Source of the DNA: Lachnospiraceae bacterium
GTDB taxonomy: Bacteria; Bacillota; Clostridia; Lachnospirales; Lachnospiraceae
Reading direction: 5' to 3'
DNA: 14,207 bases
Assembly: GCA_021153185.1 (NCBI GenBank)
Contig: JAGKTY010000039.1
Location: 1-14,207 of the forward strand
A model generated the notes under the pieces. That model was not told the origin of the DNA and made no database searches. It saw only the letters and a program-made list of their open reading frames with translations. How positions within the stretch are numbered: the first letter of the stretch is position 1; each line of letters begins with the position of its first letter. This document shows, one piece after another, positions 1-7,350 of the stretch. Both the position numbers and the translations under genes were made by a program.

Positions 1-969
1 GACAAGTGCACTGTTTTGTGTCAGAAACACACCAAGCTTTTGCATGGTTTCATCGATTGTATCACTTGTATCATATGTGGTCATCACCGTTTCGGGAACA
101 GCTTTTAAGACAGCATCATAATTATTTTGGTGTGTAAATAATCTGACATATCCGCACCCCATATGATACGCGCTGCTTGCCGCAAATAATGCTGCCCCGC
201 CTACTTGTGATGAGCCTGCAATAATTCCAAGCTTTCCGTAGGAGCCTTTGTTCCCGTACGGATTCCGTTTTGGCAGCCTCTTTAAATCTGCAGTTGTATA
301 ACAAAAGCCACATTCTTTTCTAGTTGTTTCATCAAAGAACGGAACAATCCCGATATCACATACGTGCACACCGCCGCAGTATTGTTTCCCCGGCATCAGT
401 AGCATGCCCGGTTTCCGGTATGCGATTGCATACGTCTCATCTGCGTGAACGCAGACACCAAGAATTTGTCCTGTATCCGCATGTACGCCGGACGGAATAT
501 CCACTGCAACACGCTTGACGTCAATTGCGTTAACCGCTTCGATGATATGTGCAAAGCTTCCGGATATCTCTCTTGACAATCCGATTCCGAATATGCAATC
601 CACAATCAGATCAAAGGACTCATTCGAAAGCTCATGACAGATTCCACAGTTGAATTCGCCTGTCTCAATCATGCGCATAAGGCTATCTGCCTGCATCGCG
701 CATTCCTTCGTGCGTTTTGATTCATCCCCCAAAACAAGCACGCGGACAGCCACACCCGAAAGCGTAAGCATCCTTGCAAGCGCAAGACCATCTCCGCCAT
801 TGTTTCCTGTGCCGCACAAAATAAGCACTTTCGACGGCGCATTCTTCATCAGTTCCAGATACACCTGATACGCAGCCCGCTCCATCAGAACAAGAGACGG
901 AATGTGAAACGATTCAATTGTTTGATGATCTAAATGCTGCATCTGTTTGGCAGTTAAAACATATTCCAT
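1..969 (-). CDS. nnr: Bifunctional NAD(P)H-hydrate epimerase / dehydratase, 3'-truncated by the window
   Basis: This enzyme repairs hydrated, inactive NADHX and NADPHX. The N-terminal YjeF_N domain interconverts the epimers, and the C-terminal ribokinase-like domain dehydrates the S-form back to NAD(P)H using ADP or ATP. The start is ATG at 969, and 323 codons stay open to the window edge. The N-terminal domain (about 1-215) shows LCGTGNNGGDGLALA (residues 51-65), the Rossmann loop of the epimerase, DCIFGIGLSR (124-133) and AVDIPSGVHADTG (155-167), the family's metal/substrate-binding signature. The dehydratase domain begins near 225 with RNPYGNKGSYGKLGIIAGS (235-253), typical of that half; its C-terminal catalytic GxGD region lies outside the window. 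The start is 7 nt after the stop of the coiled-coil gene, so the gene belongs to the rex operon. A GGGAG Shine-Dalgarno sits 12 nt upstream, a slightly long spacing. The call is from recognised motifs and is secure. Confidence 0.95.
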   Translation of the reverse strand, partial: MEYVLTAKQMQHLDHQTIESFHIPSLVLMERAAYQVYLELMKNAPSKVLILCGTGNNGGDGLALARMLTLSGVAVRVLVLGDESKRTKECAMQADSLMRMIETGEFNCGICHELSNESFDLIVDCIFGIGLSREISGSFAHIIEAVNAIDVKRVAVDIPSGVHADTGQILGVCVHADETYAIAYRKPGMLLMPGKQYCGGVHVCDIGIVPFFDETTRKECGFCYTTADLKRLPKRNPYGNKGSYGKLGIIAGSSQVGGAALFAASSAYHMGCGYVRLFTHQNNYDAVLKAVPETVMTTYDTSDTIDETMQKLGVFLTQNSALV

Positions 970-976
970 AACAGAA

Positions 977-1630
977 CTAATCTCCCTTGATTTCATTTTG
1001 CGGAACACTTCTCTGTTTTTTACTCTGTTCCGGATTGTACTGCATGTCAAATAATTCAATCACATCCGCACCGAAAATATCGTGCATATACGCATACATC
1101 GTTTTGTTGTAAATCTCTTTCTTTTGTTTTTTGACGACATTTTTCTTTAAATCAATACGCACCTGATTAATCCATTTGGAGATTTCATCAATCTCCTTGG
1201 TATTGTCCTTGATCTGCTCATAACAGTATTCCATCGTAAGAAGCATAAGTTCATAATTGACACGGTCAATCTCTTTGGGAATGTCTAAAAGCTCCTCAGA
1301 TTCGGCGGCAAGCTTGTCATTGCATTCATTGATCAGCCGTTTGTTCTCATCCAGTTTTTTTTGCAGCGCTTTATCCGGATTGGAGCCATCCTGTGGCATC
1401 AGGGAAACGATTTCATCCATCAATTTGGTCTTGATTTTATGCATTTCCTTGCTTCGCGAATTCAGCTTTCCCTGGCGCTTTAGCAATTCATTTAATTCCT
1501 GTTCCAGAGATACAATCTCTTCCGGCTTTCCGGTTTCGGCAAACATCAAATGCCATTTTTGATCCAGTATAACGATAGGAACATTTTTTCCCAAAAGTGC
1601 AGGTCTGAATACCTCTTCCTTTCGTCCCAT
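977..1630 (-). CDS. Hypothetical coiled-coil protein between rex and nnr
   Basis: I do not recognise a named family. The product is about 217 residues, soluble, highly charged (rich in Lys, Glu and Asp), with no signal peptide or membrane segment. A short N-terminal part contains NVPIVILDQKWHLMF, probably a beta-type segment. From about residue 35 to 165 the heptad-like pattern of Leu/Ile with Lys/Glu suggests long coiled-coil helices, followed by a Lys-rich helix and a tail mentioning DIFGADVIELFD. I chose ATG at 1630 because AAAGG sits 8 nt upstream. In-frame ATG 1636 and GTG 1639 are alternatives; the GTG would overlap the rex stop. Stop and start codons of rex, this gene and nnr are within a few bases, so the three are almost certainly co-transcribed and translationally coupled. 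That placement suggests, but does not show, a role in redox-cofactor homeostasis. Confidence 0.85.
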   Translation of the reverse strand: MGRKEEVFRPALLGKNVPIVILDQKWHLMFAETGKPEEIVSLEQELNELLKRQGKLNSRSKEMHKIKTKLMDEIVSLMPQDGSNPDKALQKKLDENKRLINECNDKLAAESEELLDIPKEIDRVNYELMLLTMEYCYEQIKDNTKEIDEISKWINQVRIDLKKNVVKKQKKEIYNKTMYAYMHDIFGADVIELFDMQYNPEQSKKQRSVPQNEIKGD

Positions 1631-1635
1631 ATGCA

Positions 1636-2271
1636 TCACCTTTCTTTCGCGCGGTCAATCATGTAGGAAAGCTTCATCAGACTTTCTGACAAATGCACAT
1701 TTTCCACAAGAATATTGTCCGGCACATTCAGATCAACATGTGCAAAATTCCAAATCGCCTTAATCCCGCCACGCACAAGCGTTTCACTTACTTCAATAGC
1801 ACCATTTTTGGGGATGGTAAGTACCCCGATATCAATATCATGTTTCCGAATAAACTGCTCCAGTTCTTCCATCGGTCTGACTTCAATCCCTCTGATTTTC
1901 ATTCCGTGAAGCTTCTCATCCCGGTCAAAAATGCCTTTGATTAAAAAGCCTCTTCTTTCAAAATTGACATAGTTTGCAAGTGCCTGCCCGAGGTGACCGG
2001 CACCGATTAACACCAGATGATGCTTCTGATCAAGGCCCAGAATCTTTCCGATTTCATCATATAAAAACGCAACATTGTAGCCGTATCCCTGCTGGCCAAA
2101 CCCACCAAAATGGTTTAAATCCTGTCTGATTTGAGATGCCGTTACATGCATCAGTTCGCTCAGCTCCATCGACGAGACACGCTCCACTTTTTCGTCCTTT
2201 AATTCACCCAAATACCTGTAATACCGTGGCAGCCTTGCGATAACAGCCTTTGAAATTTCTTTGTGTTCCAT
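1636..2271 (-). CDS. rex: Redox-sensing transcriptional repressor Rex
   Basis: Rex binds DNA when the NADH/NAD+ ratio is low and lets go when NADH binds, controlling fermentative and NADH-reoxidising genes. The 211-residue product matches the usual family length. Residues 1-75 form the winged-helix domain: ISKAVIARLPRYYRYL near the N-terminus, then ASQIRQDLNHFGGFGQQGYGY (45-65), the family's recognition helix and wing. The Rossmann domain begins at about 84 with LVLIGAGHLGQAL (86-98), the GxGxxG dinucleotide loop. The end, NVHLSESLMKLSYMI, is the domain-swapped C-terminal helix. I chose ATG 2271 over an in-frame ATG at 2295 because GGGGTAATA precedes it directly and the family begins here. 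It is the first gene of a three-gene operon, and its promoter carries a Rex-type operator, indicating autorepression. In Bacillus subtilis rex also lies close to an ABC-F gene (ydiF), matching the divergent neighbour here. Confidence 0.97.
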   Translation of the reverse strand: MEHKEISKAVIARLPRYYRYLGELKDEKVERVSSMELSELMHVTASQIRQDLNHFGGFGQQGYGYNVAFLYDEIGKILGLDQKHHLVLIGAGHLGQALANYVNFERRGFLIKGIFDRDEKLHGMKIRGIEVRPMEELEQFIRKHDIDIGVLTIPKNGAIEVSETLVRGGIKAIWNFAHVDLNVPDNILVENVHLSESLMKLSYMIDRAKER

Positions 2272-2306
2272 TATTACCCCTTTATTATGTAGCAATATCT
2301 AAAAAC

Positions 2307-2335
2307 AGTATACCCCTTTGTTAAATAGTTGTCAA
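2307..2335 (-). promoter_or_regulatory. Sigma-A-type promoter of the rex operon
   Basis: Read on the minus strand, -35 TTGACA (2330-2335) and -10 TATACT (2307-2312) are separated by exactly 17 bp. The -35 is a perfect match and the -10 has one mismatch to TATAAT. Transcription would begin near 2300, leaving a leader of about 30 nt before the ATG at 2271. Inferred from consensus only. Confidence 0.8.
2318..2335. promoter_or_regulatory. Candidate Rex operator overlapping the rex promoter
   Basis: TTGTTAAATAGTTGTCAA matches the clostridial Rex operator consensus TTGTTAA-N4-TTAACAA at 12 of 14 fixed positions; the left half is perfect and the right half has two changes. It covers the whole -35 box and most of the spacer of the rex promoter, so bound Rex would block RNA polymerase. 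The consensus is established knowledge; binding here is inferred. Confidence 0.72.
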
Positions 2336-2379
2336 AAGTAGTGCGCTTATCCGATGCCTTTTTTTGCTGTAAGAAAATC

Positions 2380-2409
2380 TTGTAACAGACTAAAAAGGCG
2401 TGCTATACT
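2380..2409 (+). promoter_or_regulatory. Promoter of the ABC-F gene
   Basis: TTGTAA (2380-2385) and TATACT (2404-2409) are spaced by 18 bp. The start point would be near 2416, about 40 nt before the ATG. This leader is short. It leaves no room for the long attenuating leader with an upstream peptide that is typical of antibiotic-inducible ABC-F resistance genes. Confidence 0.65.
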
Positions 2410-2456
2410 ATGTACATTGTTGAAACTTGTCATATATACAAGATTGCGAGGTTCGT

Positions 2457-4376
2457 ATGATTTTATCCGTACAAAATATTTCAAAAGCTTTTTTAGAAAA
2501 AGACATTTTAAAACAGGTGAGCTTTCATATAGAGGATACATCCAAAACTGCGATTGTCGGCATCAACGGTGCCGGGAAAAGTACGCTTTTAAAAATCATT
2601 GTTGGTGAGCTTGAGCCGGATGAAGGACAGGTTGTCCTTGCAAAAGACAAAAAAATCGGCTATTTAAGCCAGCATCAGGATTTTGACAGTACATGCACCA
2701 TCTTTGAGGAAATGCTGAAAATCAAGCAGCATATTCTCGACATGGAAACACAAATGCGTCAGATGGAGTTTGATATGAAAACGTTATCCGGCGAAGCACT
2801 GGATACACTCATGAAGCGTTACAGCGACTTATCACACCAATATGAACGTGAAAACGGCTATGCGTACCACAGCGAATGTGTCGGTGTGCTAAAGGGTCTC
2901 GGCTTTTGTGAGGATGATTTTGAAAAAACTATTTCAACGCTTTCCGGCGGACAAAAAACGCGCGTGGCGCTCGGTCGTCTTCTGCTGCTTAACCCTGATT
3001 TAATCATCTTGGATGAGCCTACAAACCACCTCGATATGGCTTCCATCAGCTGGCTTGAATCGTATCTTACCAATTATAAGGGTGCCGTTTTGATTGTCTC
3101 CCATGACCGTTATTTTCTTGATAAAATTGCCGATCAGATTATCGAGCTCGACGGCGGTCGTGCCATGAGCTTTTCCGGCAATTACACAGCCTATGCTGCC
3201 AAAAAAGAAATCATCCGCATTTCTGAGCGCAATGCCTATTTAAACCAGCAGCGTGAAATCAAGCATCAGGAAGAAGTCATCGACAAGCTCAAAAGCTTTA
3301 ATCGTGAAAAATCCATCAAGCGCGCCGAAAGCCGCGAAAAAATGCTTGATAAAATGGAGCGTATTGAAAAGCCTACCGAGGTTCGGGATGATATGCGCAT
3401 TACGCTCTCACCGCGCATCACGTCCGGAAATGATGTTCTTTCCATCATTGACTTTGCAAAGTCCTACGGCGAATTAACCTTGTTTAAAAATGTAAACATT
3501 GACATAAAGCGCGGCGAACATGTTGCCATCATCGGCAAAAACGGAACCGGTAAAACGACCCTTTTAAAAATATTAAATGGTTTGGAATCACAGGATATGG
3601 GAGAATTCAAGCTTGGCGCCAAGGTCGAGATTGGCTACTACGACCAGGAGCATCATGTCTTATCGATGGAAAAGACGCTGTTTGATGAGATTTCAGACAG
3701 TTATCCTAACCTGACAAACACGGAAATCCGCAATTGTCTGGCAGCATTTTTAATCACAGGTGATGATGTCTTTAAGCGTGTCGGCGACATCAGCGGTGGC
3801 GAACGGGGACGTATTTCTCTTGCAAAGCTTATGTTATCCAATGCTAACTTTTTGATTCTCGACGAGCCGACCAACCACCTTGACATCACCTCAAAAGAAA
3901 TTTTAGAGGATGCCTTGAACGCATACGAAGGTACGGTTCTGTATGTATCGCACGACCGTTATTTTGTCAACAAAACAGCTACAAGAATCTTAAACTTGGA
4001 AAACGGACAGTTCACAAGCTACCTCGGAAATTATGATGACTATCTGGCTACCTTAGAACGGCAAAATTTATCGCCGGATACTTCCGCTTCTTTTACCAAG
4101 GTTTCAAATCCCAAAGCTTCGGATGCTTCCGAAGGCAAACAGGACTGGAAGGCCATGAAGGAAGAAGCTGCCGCCAAACGCAAGAAGGAAAACCAGCTTA
4201 AGAAAACAGAGGAAGAAATCGAGGAGTTAGAAACACAAATCAGCGATTTGGAAGAAAAACTCTCTCTTCCGGAAATTGCCACAAGCTCTGTCAAGCTGCA
4301 GGAACTCACAAATGAAATAAATACACGAAAGACGCGTCTTTCTGACCTATATGAATTATGGGAAACGCTTGCCTAA
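2457..4376 (+). CDS. ABC-F family ATPase (YdiF-like), ribosome-associated
   Basis: ABC-F proteins are soluble twin-ATPase factors that bind the ribosomal E site and act on stalled or antibiotic-blocked ribosomes; they are not transporters. The 639-residue product has two ABC modules. The first has Walker A GINGAGKST (35-43), LSGGQ (162-166) and LDEPTNHLD ending at 193. The second has GKNGTGKTT (360-368), ISGGE (445-449) and another LDEPTNHLD ending at 476. Between them, about 245-330, is the Lys/Arg/Glu-rich helical linker that reaches toward the peptidyl-transferase centre. Residues 560-639 form a charged coiled-coil C-terminal extension, as in YdiF. No transmembrane segment is present. I chose ATG 2457 because GCGAGG lies 6 nt upstream; a TTG at 2427 would add ten unlike residues. 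It is divergent from rex, and a YdiF-type housekeeping role fits better than resistance. The symbol is left blank because ABC-F subfamily assignment needs a tree. Confidence 0.93.
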   Translation: MILSVQNISKAFLEKDILKQVSFHIEDTSKTAIVGINGAGKSTLLKIIVGELEPDEGQVVLAKDKKIGYLSQHQDFDSTCTIFEEMLKIKQHILDMETQMRQMEFDMKTLSGEALDTLMKRYSDLSHQYERENGYAYHSECVGVLKGLGFCEDDFEKTISTLSGGQKTRVALGRLLLLNPDLIILDEPTNHLDMASISWLESYLTNYKGAVLIVSHDRYFLDKIADQIIELDGGRAMSFSGNYTAYAAKKEIIRISERNAYLNQQREIKHQEEVIDKLKSFNREKSIKRAESREKMLDKMERIEKPTEVRDDMRITLSPRITSGNDVLSIIDFAKSYGELTLFKNVNIDIKRGEHVAIIGKNGTGKTTLLKILNGLESQDMGEFKLGAKVEIGYYDQEHHVLSMEKTLFDEISDSYPNLTNTEIRNCLAAFLITGDDVFKRVGDISGGERGRISLAKLMLSNANFLILDEPTNHLDITSKEILEDALNAYEGTVLYVSHDRYFVNKTATRILNLENGQFTSYLGNYDDYLATLERQNLSPDTSASFTKVSNPKASDASEGKQDWKAMKEEAAAKRKKENQLKKTEEEIEELETQISDLEEKLSLPEIATSSVKLQELTNEINTRKTRLSDLYELWETLA

Positions 4377-4414
4377 CACAGTCAGCATAACATAGATTGC
4401 CTATCAAAAACACG

Positions 4415-4451
4415 AAAGCCGGACATATAAAATTAATATGTCCGGCTTTTT
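4415..4451 (+). terminator. Intrinsic terminator of the ABC-F gene
   Basis: A perfect 14-bp stem, AAAGCCGGACATAT (4415-4428) pairing with 4436-4449, has a 7-nt loop and ends in TTTTT on the plus strand. It lies 38 nt after the ABC-F stop and just past the convergent SGNH gene end (stop at 4460). On the minus strand only a short, interrupted T run follows, so it may terminate the SGNH transcript less efficiently. Confidence 0.92.
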
Positions 4452-4459
4452 CATCCGAT

Positions 4460-5887
4460 TTACTTACGAACAATCGCATACTCTTTTGCTGCATCAAAAC
4501 TAATCAGTTCATAGATTTCATCCAGCATCGTGTCATATATGACGACATTAAATCCGTTTAAGTCAATGGAGCAATCATGACCGTTTAATTTCATAAAGCA
4601 TGACGTTTCGCCTTCCTCATCCGTTCCGACACCAACAGAAACTGCCATATCTTTGCAGGACGTATCAAATTGTATCTCATCCGGTCCGTACTGCTCAAAC
4701 AAAACAGTCCCATCATAAATGAGTGCAGCATAATTGCCACCTGTCTCATCCAGCCCAGCTTCTAATCCAAGGCTTCGAAGTGTGTCAAGCTGCTCATTGG
4801 TATAGGAACCCTTCCCCTTTGCGGTGATTGCAACAATCATTTGCTCCGGGTTTGTTACGGATGCAAAATAACCGGAAAAATCATCCGCATTGACAGAAGC
4901 ACATTTCTGACGGTATCTGTCAAACAATACTGCCGCACGTTCAAAATCCTCATACCGTTGCGTACCGCGTTTGTCCTCATACGGATAGTGCCTTGTTAAG
5001 TACGCTCCCACATACTGCGAAACCTTCTCTGCCTGCAGACAATTCAAATGCGCTTCCCCATCAAATACTTCGTTCAAATTCAAAAAAGGTACCTGTTTTT
5101 GGACAAAATATTCTTCCAGGCTATTGTAAAGCATCTCCCGCTCCGCGTTGCCGTTTGGCGTTTTCATAAACACAATCGGAACATTTTCTTCGTTTGCAAG
5201 CGCAATCATGCGATCAATCCAAATTCTTGACATTTCCGGAATTTCTGTTTTGCCGGATTGCTCCAATATTTCCTGTTTTGCCTGCGCTTCATAACTGCGC
5301 GCAAACACAAAGGGACTATACCCCTTCATCGGGTCATCCGCATACTGAAAGGCCGCAGTAAATTTTTCCGCATTCATATCCATCCACGTCGTGTGATATT
5401 TTGCAAGTGTAAAATAATACGAATATCTGAGTTCTTTCGGAACACTTGCATGGATTGCCTTAAGCTTATTCATGCTAAACGGCATATCATCGAGGCTGAA
5501 ATGATTGACGCCCTCATCCATATACGAATCCATATATGCCGTAAAGACATCGACCACAACCGCCTTTGGCTTTTGATATTTTAACACCTCTTTCATGTAG
5601 TAATACGTAATCCAAAGAGGCTGTTCATTGGCTGTAAAATCATAGCTTGTCATGCCGAAATCGCGCCACAGTACGCCCGGTGCAATGTCAGCATATACCT
5701 GACTGCTTCCGAGAAAGACAAAATCCAGTTGGTTCTTTTGTTGTGCGTAAAAGCCGCGTATTTTCGTTGTCGGATTGTATTCCCCGGAAATTCTTTTGTC
5801 CTGCATCACTTCTGTCAGCAACAAAAACAGAATGACGAACACCAAAAGAAAGGAAATCACACGAATACAAATAGTTCTTTTTTTCAT
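4460..5887 (-). CDS. SGNH/DltD-AlgJ-like acyltransferase partner with extra C-terminal ILEI-like domain
   Basis: The product (475 aa) starts with KKR and one membrane helix (about 8-27), placing the rest outside the cell. Residues 53-285 read as an SGNH-fold domain of the DltD/AlgJ type: LDFVFLGSSQVYADI (54-68) supplies the Ser block (Ser62 by alignment to GDS), a Val-rich strand with VVVDVF lies at 110-115, and FDGEAHLNCLQAEKVS (275-290) supplies the late His block. In most relatives the late motif is DxxH; here Asp276 and His280 are spaced DxxxH. Residues about 340-475 are extra: AITAKGKGSYTNEQLDTLRSLGL, an ALIYDG strand, VSVGVG, then LNGHDCSIDLNGFNVVIYD and LISFD. This order resembles the ILEI/FAM3 domain. 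The gene follows the MBOAT gene by 17 nt, so the pair should acylate a surface polymer. Substrate and acyl group cannot be read from sequence. Confidence 0.85.
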   Translation of the reverse strand: MKKRTICIRVISFLLVFVILFLLLTEVMQDKRISGEYNPTTKIRGFYAQQKNQLDFVFLGSSQVYADIAPGVLWRDFGMTSYDFTANEQPLWITYYYMKEVLKYQKPKAVVVDVFTAYMDSYMDEGVNHFSLDDMPFSMNKLKAIHASVPKELRYSYYFTLAKYHTTWMDMNAEKFTAAFQYADDPMKGYSPFVFARSYEAQAKQEILEQSGKTEIPEMSRIWIDRMIALANEENVPIVFMKTPNGNAEREMLYNSLEEYFVQKQVPFLNLNEVFDGEAHLNCLQAEKVSQYVGAYLTRHYPYEDKRGTQRYEDFERAAVLFDRYRQKCASVNADDFSGYFASVTNPEQMIVAITAKGKGSYTNEQLDTLRSLGLEAGLDETGGNYAALIYDGTVLFEQYGPDEIQFDTSCKDMAVSVGVGTDEEGETSCFMKLNGHDCSIDLNGFNVVIYDTMLDEIYELISFDAAKEYAIVRK

Positions 5888-5904
5888 ACCTGATCCCTTA
5901 TATC

Positions 5905-7305
5905 TTAAAACTGACCATAGATAAATTCTGAAGCATCATAGCCCGGTCCGTAAATACCAAAGAGTAAAATCGTAAAAATACCCAGTAAAATAATGCCCCA
6001 CCGAAAGATGAGTGATTGCTCCGCCAAAACGCCCCGAAGGGATACACCACCTTTATGGAATTGATCCTGCAAAAACGAAACAACAAATAACACCACAATG
6101 CTCATCATAAGCAGTGTGAATTCCATCTGTCCTATGCCTAGCGTATACAGGTCTCCGTTTACCAATACCCAAGGATTGAAAACAAGCATGCTCCTCATCA
6201 TACGAAGGCCGCTCATAACGCTGTCTGCCCGAAACATCACCCAGGCAAGCATCACCAACGTAAATGTAGCAATCCGCTTATAAAGCTGATGCGAAAAGCT
6301 GTCGCGGTTTATTGAACACATCTTCACAAGCTTGTTTCGTACCGGCATAAATACACTGCCAAGCACCTGATAACAGCCGTGCATCAGTCCCCATACGATA
6401 AAATGCAAACCGCCGCCATGCCAGATTCCGCTGATTAGAAATGTAAGCAACAAATTGATGTACTTTCTAAGCGTTCCCTTCCGATTGCCTCCAAGCGGAA
6501 TATAGATATAGTCACGCAGCCAGCTGCTTAGCGAAATATGCCATCTGTGCCAGAAATCGGAAATACCCGTCGCAAAATACGGCTGTTTGAAATTGGGCGT
6601 AAGTGTAATCCCAAACAGCTGTGCTACGCCGGTTGCAATGCAGACACAACCGTTAAAATCCGTGTATAACTGAATCGAATACAGCACGCCGCCAAGTATT
6701 GCATAGACGCCTTCATATGCGCCCGGATTTCCAAAAATCGTGTTGACCACAATTGCGCAGCGGTCTGCAATCACGAGCTTTTGAAAGTATCCCCATATCA
6801 TCAGCCAAAGTCCAAAACAAAATGTTTCATAATCAAACCGGTGCCCTTCAAACAATTGCCCGGAAAGTTGTTTCCATCGCGGAATCGGTCCCTGCAGTAT
6901 TTGCGGGAAAAATGTCACAAACAGCGCATAACGGAACAGATTGCGCTCAGGCTTAATTTCTTTTTTGTAAACATCAACCATATACGCAATGATTTGTAAT
7001 GTATAAAACGATATTCCGACAACGACGACAAACGATGGCTTAAACTTCACAAAAGCCAAAAGCGCCAGATTGAAACATATGGCTGTAAACAATCCGATTT
7101 TTTTGCCTTTTTCATGAAAAATGCCATAAAGATACGATGTAAGGATGCTTGCCGCCAAAAAGACACATGCCTTTTTCCCTGCCTGGGCATAAAAAAACAT
7201 ACCTAAAATAAGCAGCCAAATCCACTGCTTATTTTTAGGTATGAAGTAATATACAATTACACCGATTAATAAAAACAAACCAAATGTAAGTGTTACAAAA
7301 TCCAT
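5905..7305 (-). CDS. MBOAT-family O-acyltransferase (AlgI/DltB/PatA-like)
   Basis: This is a multi-pass membrane enzyme that passes an acyl group across the membrane for O-acylation of an extracellular polysaccharide or wall polymer, working with the downstream SGNH protein. The 466 residues contain roughly ten hydrophobic segments. Family signatures are clear: a QGPIPRW segment (138-144), YTDFNG (214-219), FWHRWHISLSSWLRDYIYIPLGGNR (251-275), and LISGIWHGGGLHFIVWGLMHG (290-310), which includes the invariant His296 of WHG and His309. The length fits the AlgI group. The product is most like the polysaccharide-acetylating members; a DltB role is unlikely because dltA and dltC are absent nearby. 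ATG 7305 has only a weak adjacent ribosome site (GGA); a good AGGAG lies 32 nt upstream, behind a small hairpin. The icd stop is 45 nt away on the same strand with no terminator. Confidence 0.93.
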   Translation of the reverse strand: MDFVTLTFGLFLLIGVIVYYFIPKNKQWIWLLILGMFFYAQAGKKACVFLAASILTSYLYGIFHEKGKKIGLFTAICFNLALLAFVKFKPSFVVVVGISFYTLQIIAYMVDVYKKEIKPERNLFRYALFVTFFPQILQGPIPRWKQLSGQLFEGHRFDYETFCFGLWLMIWGYFQKLVIADRCAIVVNTIFGNPGAYEGVYAILGGVLYSIQLYTDFNGCVCIATGVAQLFGITLTPNFKQPYFATGISDFWHRWHISLSSWLRDYIYIPLGGNRKGTLRKYINLLLTFLISGIWHGGGLHFIVWGLMHGCYQVLGSVFMPVRNKLVKMCSINRDSFSHQLYKRIATFTLVMLAWVMFRADSVMSGLRMMRSMLVFNPWVLVNGDLYTLGIGQMEFTLLMMSIVVLFVVSFLQDQFHKGGVSLRGVLAEQSLIFRWGIILLGIFTILLFGIYGPGYDASEFIYGQF

Positions 7306-7320
7306 AATGAATCCATATGC

Positions 7321-7336
7321 GTAACGAATGCGTTAC
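7321..7336 (-). other. Hairpin between the icd stop and MBOAT start
   Basis: GTAACG-N4-CGTTAC is a perfect 6-bp stem with a 4-nt loop. It has no T run on either strand, so it is not an intrinsic terminator. It lies between an AGGAG (minus strand, 7338-7342) and the MBOAT start codon. It could be a processing site, a translation-control element or an operator-like dyad. Only the inverted repeat itself is directly seen. Confidence 0.5.
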
Positions 7337-7350
7337 TCTCCTGTCACATT

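Noticed and set aside
2427..2456. TTG start extending the ABC-F protein by ten residues
   Set aside because: The extension has no family similarity, whereas ATG 2457 has GCGAGG at good distance and begins the usual MILSVQNISK strand.
2457..4376. Antibiotic-resistance ABC-F gene
   Set aside because: The short leader without an upstream peptide, the YdiF-like C-terminal extension and the location beside rex favour a housekeeping factor. A phylogenetic placement would be needed to exclude resistance fully.
5905..7305. DltB of the D-alanine teichoic acid pathway
   Set aside because: No dltA or dltC is present nearby, and the partner is an SGNH protein with an added domain rather than a plain DltD; a general polysaccharide O-acyltransferase is the safer call.
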